The notes under the pieces were generated by a model. That model saw only the letters and a program-made list of their open reading frames with translations, searched no databases and was not told the origin of the DNA. A DNA stretch of 64,000 bases, from assembly GCA_024349245.1 (NCBI GenBank), contig JALDNG010000790.1:22863-86862 (forward strand), written 5' to 3'. This document shows positions 60,101 to 64,000 of this stretch, in pieces. Positions within the stretch are counted from its first letter, which is position 1. Each line of letters starts with the position of its first letter. The position numbers and the translations under genes were made by a program. This stretch comes from Neodontobutis hainanensis. Taxonomy: Eukaryota > Chordata > Actinopteri > Gobiiformes > Odontobutidae.

Positions 60101-62460
60101 TGGTCTCTCTGTCTCCTCTGTCTCCTCTGGTCTCTCTGCCTCCTCTGGTCTCTCTGTGGCCTCTGCCTCCTCTGGACTGTCTGTGTCCTCTGCCTCCTCT
60201 TCCTCCTCTGGTCTCTCTGTGGCTTCTGCCTCCTCTGGTCTCTCTGTGGCCGCTGCCTCCTTTGGTCTCTCTCTGGCATCAGCCTTTTCTCCTCTCTCCG
60301 CCTCCTCTGCCTGCTCTTGTCTCTCTGTGGCCTCTGCCTCCTCTGGACTCTCTGCCTCCTCTCGCTATTCTGTGGCCTCTGCTTCCTCTGGTCTCCCTGC
60401 CCCGTTGTCTCCTCTGGTCTCTCTGCGGCCTGTGCCTCCTCTGGTCTTTCTGTGAACTCTGCCTCCTCTGGTCTCTCTGTGGCCTCTGCATCCTCTGGTC
60501 TCTCTTTGGCCTCTGCCTCCTCTGGTCTCTCTGCCTCTTCTGCCTCCTCTTGTCTCTCTGCCTCCATTGGTCTCTCTCTTGCCTCTGCCTCCTCTGGTCT
60601 CTCTGCCTCCCCTGCCTCCTCTGGTCTCTCTGCCTCCAATGGTCTCTCTGCCTTCTCTGCCTCCTCTGCTCTCTCTACCTCCACTGGTCTCTCTGTGACC
60701 TCTGCAATCCTCTGGTCTCTCTGTAGCCTATGCCTACCCTCGATTCTCTGTGGCCTCTGCCTCCTATAGTCTCTCTGTGTCCTCTGCCTCCTCGGGTCTC
60801 TTTGTCTCCTCTGCCTCCTCTAGTCACTCTGTGGCCTCTGCCTCCTCTGGTCTCTCTCCCTCCTCTGCCTCCTCTGCTCTAACTGCCTCCTCTGGTCTCT
60901 CTGTCTCTCTGCCGCCTCTGGTCTGTCTGTGGCCTCTGCCTTCTCTGGTCTCTCTCTGGCCGCTGCCTACTCTGGTCTCTCTGAGGCATCTGCCTTTTCT
61001 GGTCTCTCTGCCTCCTCTGCCTCCCCTGGTCTCTCTGTGGCCTCTGCCTCCTCTAGACTCTCCTTGCCTCCCCTGGTCTTTCTGTGGCCATTGCCTCCTC
61101 TGGTCTCTCTGCCTCCTCTGCTTCCTCTCGTCTCTCTGTGGCCTCTGCCATCTCTGGTCTCTCTGTCTCCTCTGCCTCCTCTAGTCTCTCTGTGGCCTCT
61201 GCCTCCTCTGGTCTGTCTGTGTCCTCTACTTCCTCTTGTCTCTATGTGGCCTCTGCCTTTTCTGGTCTCTCTGTCTCCTCTGCCTCCTCTGGTCTCTCTG
61301 CCTCCTCTGCCTCCTCTGCCTCCTCTGATCTCTCTGTGGCCTCTGCCTCCTCTGGTATCTCTGTCTCCTCTGCCTCCTCTGCTCTTTCTGTGGCCTCTGG
61401 CTCCTCTGCTCTCTCTGTCTCCTCTATCTCCTCTGGTCTCTCTGTTGCCTCTGCCTACTCTGGTCTCTTCGTGTCCTCTGCCTCCTCTGGTCTCTCTGTG
61501 GCCTCTGCCTCCTCTGGTCTCTCTGTCTCCTCTGCCTCCTCTGAACTCTCTGTGGCCTCTGCCTCCTCTGGTCTCTTTGTGGCCTCTGCCTCCTCTGGCC
61601 TCTCTATGGCCTCTGCATCCTCTGGACTCTCTGCCTCTTTTGGTCTTTCTGTGGCCTCTTCCTCCTCTAATCTCTCTGCCTCTTCTGCTTACTCGTCTCT
61701 CTGTGGCCTCTGCCTTCTCTCGTCTCTCTGTGGCCTCTGCCTCCTCTGGTCTCTCTGTCTCCTCTGCCTCCTCTGGTCTCTCTGCCTCCACTGGTCTCTC
61801 TATTGTCTCTGCCTCCTCTGGTCTCTTTGTTGCCTCTGCCTCCTTGGGTCTCTTTGACTCCTCTGCCTCCTCTGCTCTAACTCCTCCTCTCTCTCTGTCT
61901 CTCTGCTTCCTCTGGTCTCTCTGTGGCCGCTGCCTCCTCTGGTCTCTCTGTGGCGTCTGCCTTTTCTGGTCTCTCTGTGGCGTCTGCCTTTTCTGGTCTC
62001 TCTGCCTCCTCTGCATCCTCTCATCTCTCTGCCTCCTCTGGTCTCTCTGTCTTTCTGCCTGCTCTGATCTCTCGGTGGCCTCTGCCTCCTCTGGTCTCTG
62101 CCTTATTTCCTCCTCTGGTCACTCTGTGGCCTATGCCTCCTCTGGTCTCTCTGTGGCCTCTGCCTCTTCTGGTCTCTCTGTCTCCCCTGCCTACACTGGT
62201 CTTTCTGTAGCCTCTGCCTCCTCTGGACTCTCTGCCTCCTCTGGTCTTTCTGTGGCCTCTGCCTCTTCTGTTCTCTCTGTCTCTTCTGCCTCCTCTGGTC
62301 TCTCTGCCTCCTCTGCCTCCTCTGGTCTCTCTTTGGCCTCTGCCTCCTTTGGTCTGTCTGTGTCCTCTGCCTCCTCTGTTCTCTCTGTGGCCTCTGCCTC
62401 CACTGGTCTCTCTTTGGCCTCTGCCTCCTCTAGACTCTCCTTGCCTCCCCTGGTCTTTCT
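54136..62460 (-). repeat. Long-period module in satellite B, eight copies
   Basis: The atypical phrase GACTCTCCTTGCCTCCCCTG starts at 54136, 55271, 56699, 57421, 58659, 59758, 61056 and 62433. Spacings are 1135, 1428, 722, 1238, 1099, 1298 and 1377 bp, so a module of 0.7-1.4 kb was amplified repeatedly. The neighbours of the phrase are shared for hundreds of bases in adjacent copies. Confidence 0.88.
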
Positions 62461-63840
62461 GTGGCCATTGCCTCCTCTGGTCTCTCTGCCTCCTCTGCTT
62501 CCTCTCGTCTCTGTGGCCTCTGCCATCTCTGGTCTCTCTGTCTCCTCTGCCTCCTCTAGTCTCTCTGTGGCCTCTGCCTCCTCTGGTCTGTCTGTGTCCT
62601 CTACTTCCTCTTGTCTCTATGTGGCCTCTGCCTTTTCTGGTCTCTCTGTCTCCTCTGCCTCCTCTGGTCTCTCTGCCTCCTCTGCCTCCTCTGCCTCCTC
62701 TGATCTCTCTGTGGCCTCTGCCTCCTCTGGTATCTCTGTCTCCTCTGCCTCCTCTGCTCTTTCTGTGGCCTCTGGCTCCTCTGCTCTCTCTGTCTCCTCT
62801 ATCTCCTCTGGTCTCTCTGTTGCCTCTGCCTACTCTGGTCTCTTCGTGTCCTCTGCCTCCTCTGGTCTCTCTGTGGCCTCTGCCTCCTCTGGTCTCTCTG
62901 TCTCCTCTGCCTCCTCTGAACTCTCTGTGGCCTCTGCCTCCTCTGGTCTCTTTGTGGCCTCTGCCTCCTCTGGCCTCTCTATGGCCTCTGCATCCTCTGG
63001 ACTCTCTGCCTCTTTTGGTCTTTCTGTGGCCTCTTCCTCCTCTAATCTCTCTGCCTCTTCTGCTTACTCTCGTCTCTCTGTGGCCTCTGCCTTCTCTCGT
63101 CTCTCTGTGGCCTCTGCCTCCTCTGGTCTCTCTGTCTCCTCTGCCTCCTCTGGTCTCTCTGCCTCCACTGGTCTCTCTATTGTCTCTGCCTCCTCTGGTC
63201 TCTTTGTTGCCTCTGCCTCCTTGGGTCTCTTTGACTCCTCTGCCTCCTCTGCTCTAACTGCCTCCTCCTCTCTCTCTGTCTCTCTGCTTCCTCTGGTCTC
63301 TCTGTGGCCGCTGCCTCCTCTGGTCTCTCTGTGGCGTCTGCCTTTTCTGGTCTCTCTGTGGCGTCTGCCTTTTCTGGTCTCTCTGCCTCCTCTGCATCCT
63401 CTCATCTCTCTGCCTCCTCTGGTCTCTCTGTCTTTCTGCCTGCTCTGATCTCTCGGTGGCCTCTGCCTCCTCTGGTCTCTGCCTTATTTCCTCCTCTGGT
63501 CACTCTGTGGCCTATGCCTCCTCTGGTCTCTCTGTGGCCTCTGCCTCTTCTGGTCTCTCTGTCTCCCCTGCCTACACTGGTCTTTCTGTAGCCTCTGCCT
63601 CCTCTGGACTCTCTGCCTCCTCTGGTCTTTCTGTGGCCTCTGCCTCTTCTGTTCTCTCTGTCTCTTCTGCCTCCTCTGGTCTCTCTGCCTCCTCTGCCTC
63701 CTCTGGTCTCTCTTGGCCTCTGCCTCCTTTGGTCTGTCTGTGTCCTCTGCCTCCTCTGTTCTCTCTGTGGCCTCTGCCTCCCCTGGTCACTCTGTCTCCT
63801 CTGCCTCCACTGGTCTCTCTGTTGCATCTGCCTCCACTGG
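61081..63840 (-). repeat. Recent tandem duplication of about 1.38 kb in satellite B
   Basis: TCTGTGGCCATTGCCTCC at 61081 recurs at 62458, and long stretches downstream match almost base for base (for example 61923-62210 against 63304-63591, offset 1,381 bp). The small offset change reflects a few indels. This is the least diverged duplication in the array by eye. Confidence 0.88.
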
Positions 63841-64000
63841 TCTCTCTTTGGCCTCTGCCTCCTCTGGTCTCTCTCTGGCCTCTGCCTCCTCTAGTGTCTT
63901 TGCCTTCTCTGTCTCCTCTAGTCTCTCTGTGGCATCTGCCTTTTCTGGTCTCTCTGACTCCTTCTCCTCTTCTGGTCTCTTTGTGGCCTTTGCCTCCTCT

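Larger units (their letters stand above)
50507..64000 (-). repeat. Satellite B, 27-bp tandem repeat, long array
   Basis: 13.5 kb of CTCTGCCTCCTCTGGTCTCT-type units, the reverse of the left-hand array, running off the window. Subunits of 27, 18 and 9 bp alternate. All frames on both strands are largely stop-free, with 9-residue repeats such as SASSGLSVA, PPLVSLWPL and LLWSLCGLC. The resulting ORFs (up to more than 800 codons) lack any non-repeat domain, start context or single preferred frame, and are not called as genes. Confidence 0.95.

Noticed and set aside
60929..63448. Very long ORFs, up to 839 codons, in satellite B
   Set aside because: They are 9-residue repeats from a stop-free 27-bp unit; overlapping frames on both strands are equally open and none carries a non-repeat domain.

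Overview
The window is vertebrate-type, repeat-dominated DNA, most likely from a teleost fish. Supporting signs are a Rex3-like RTE element, a Rex1/L2-like LINE, a tRNA-derived SINE with A and B boxes, and a class I (gamma/epsilon-like) endogenous retrovirus. I see no single-copy host gene and no prokaryotic feature.

Two unrelated tandem satellites make up about two thirds of the 64 kb. Satellite A has a 23-bp unit (core ACAGTCTGTTCTAATGC) and totals roughly 28 kb, or about 1,200 units by length. Satellite B has a 27-bp unit (core CCAGAGGAGGCAGAGGCC, also read as 18- and 9-bp subunits) and totals roughly 15 kb.

Layout: 1-158 satellite A (minus); 159-327 and 6508-7839 satellite B (purine strand on +), split by a 6.2-kb hAT-like element (328-6507) that contains a Rex1/L2-like LINE, itself split by a Rex3-like RTE element; 7840-8230 non-repetitive spacer; 8231-13311 satellite A (plus), interrupted by a probable 1.9-kb solo LTR (11059-12977); 13312-16960 satellite A (minus), with a 0.7-kb unique spacer; 16961-31015 satellite A (plus), with a SINE and a threefold 1,287-bp higher-order repeat; 31016-41525 a full-length ERV with 4-bp target duplications; 41526-43587 satellite A (plus); 43588-46648 satellite A (minus), carrying a second copy of the unique spacer; 46649-50506 satellite A (plus); 50507-64000 satellite B (pyrimidine strand on +), with its own long-period duplications.

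The ERV has the order LTR, tRNA-Leu PBS, gag (PPPY, CCHC), protease, RT, RNase H, integrase, env (CxxC in SU, C-x6-CC in TM), polypurine tract, LTR. Its two LTRs differ by indels only, which implies a young insertion, yet all reading frames are broken.

The satellites act as the substrate: every mobile element can be excised on paper, leaving a restored satellite unit. The many long ORFs in satellite B come from a stop-free unit whose length is a multiple of three; they are not genes. I found no convincing new gene system. The most interesting signals are the satellite architecture, the nested insertions and some odd features of the ERV.
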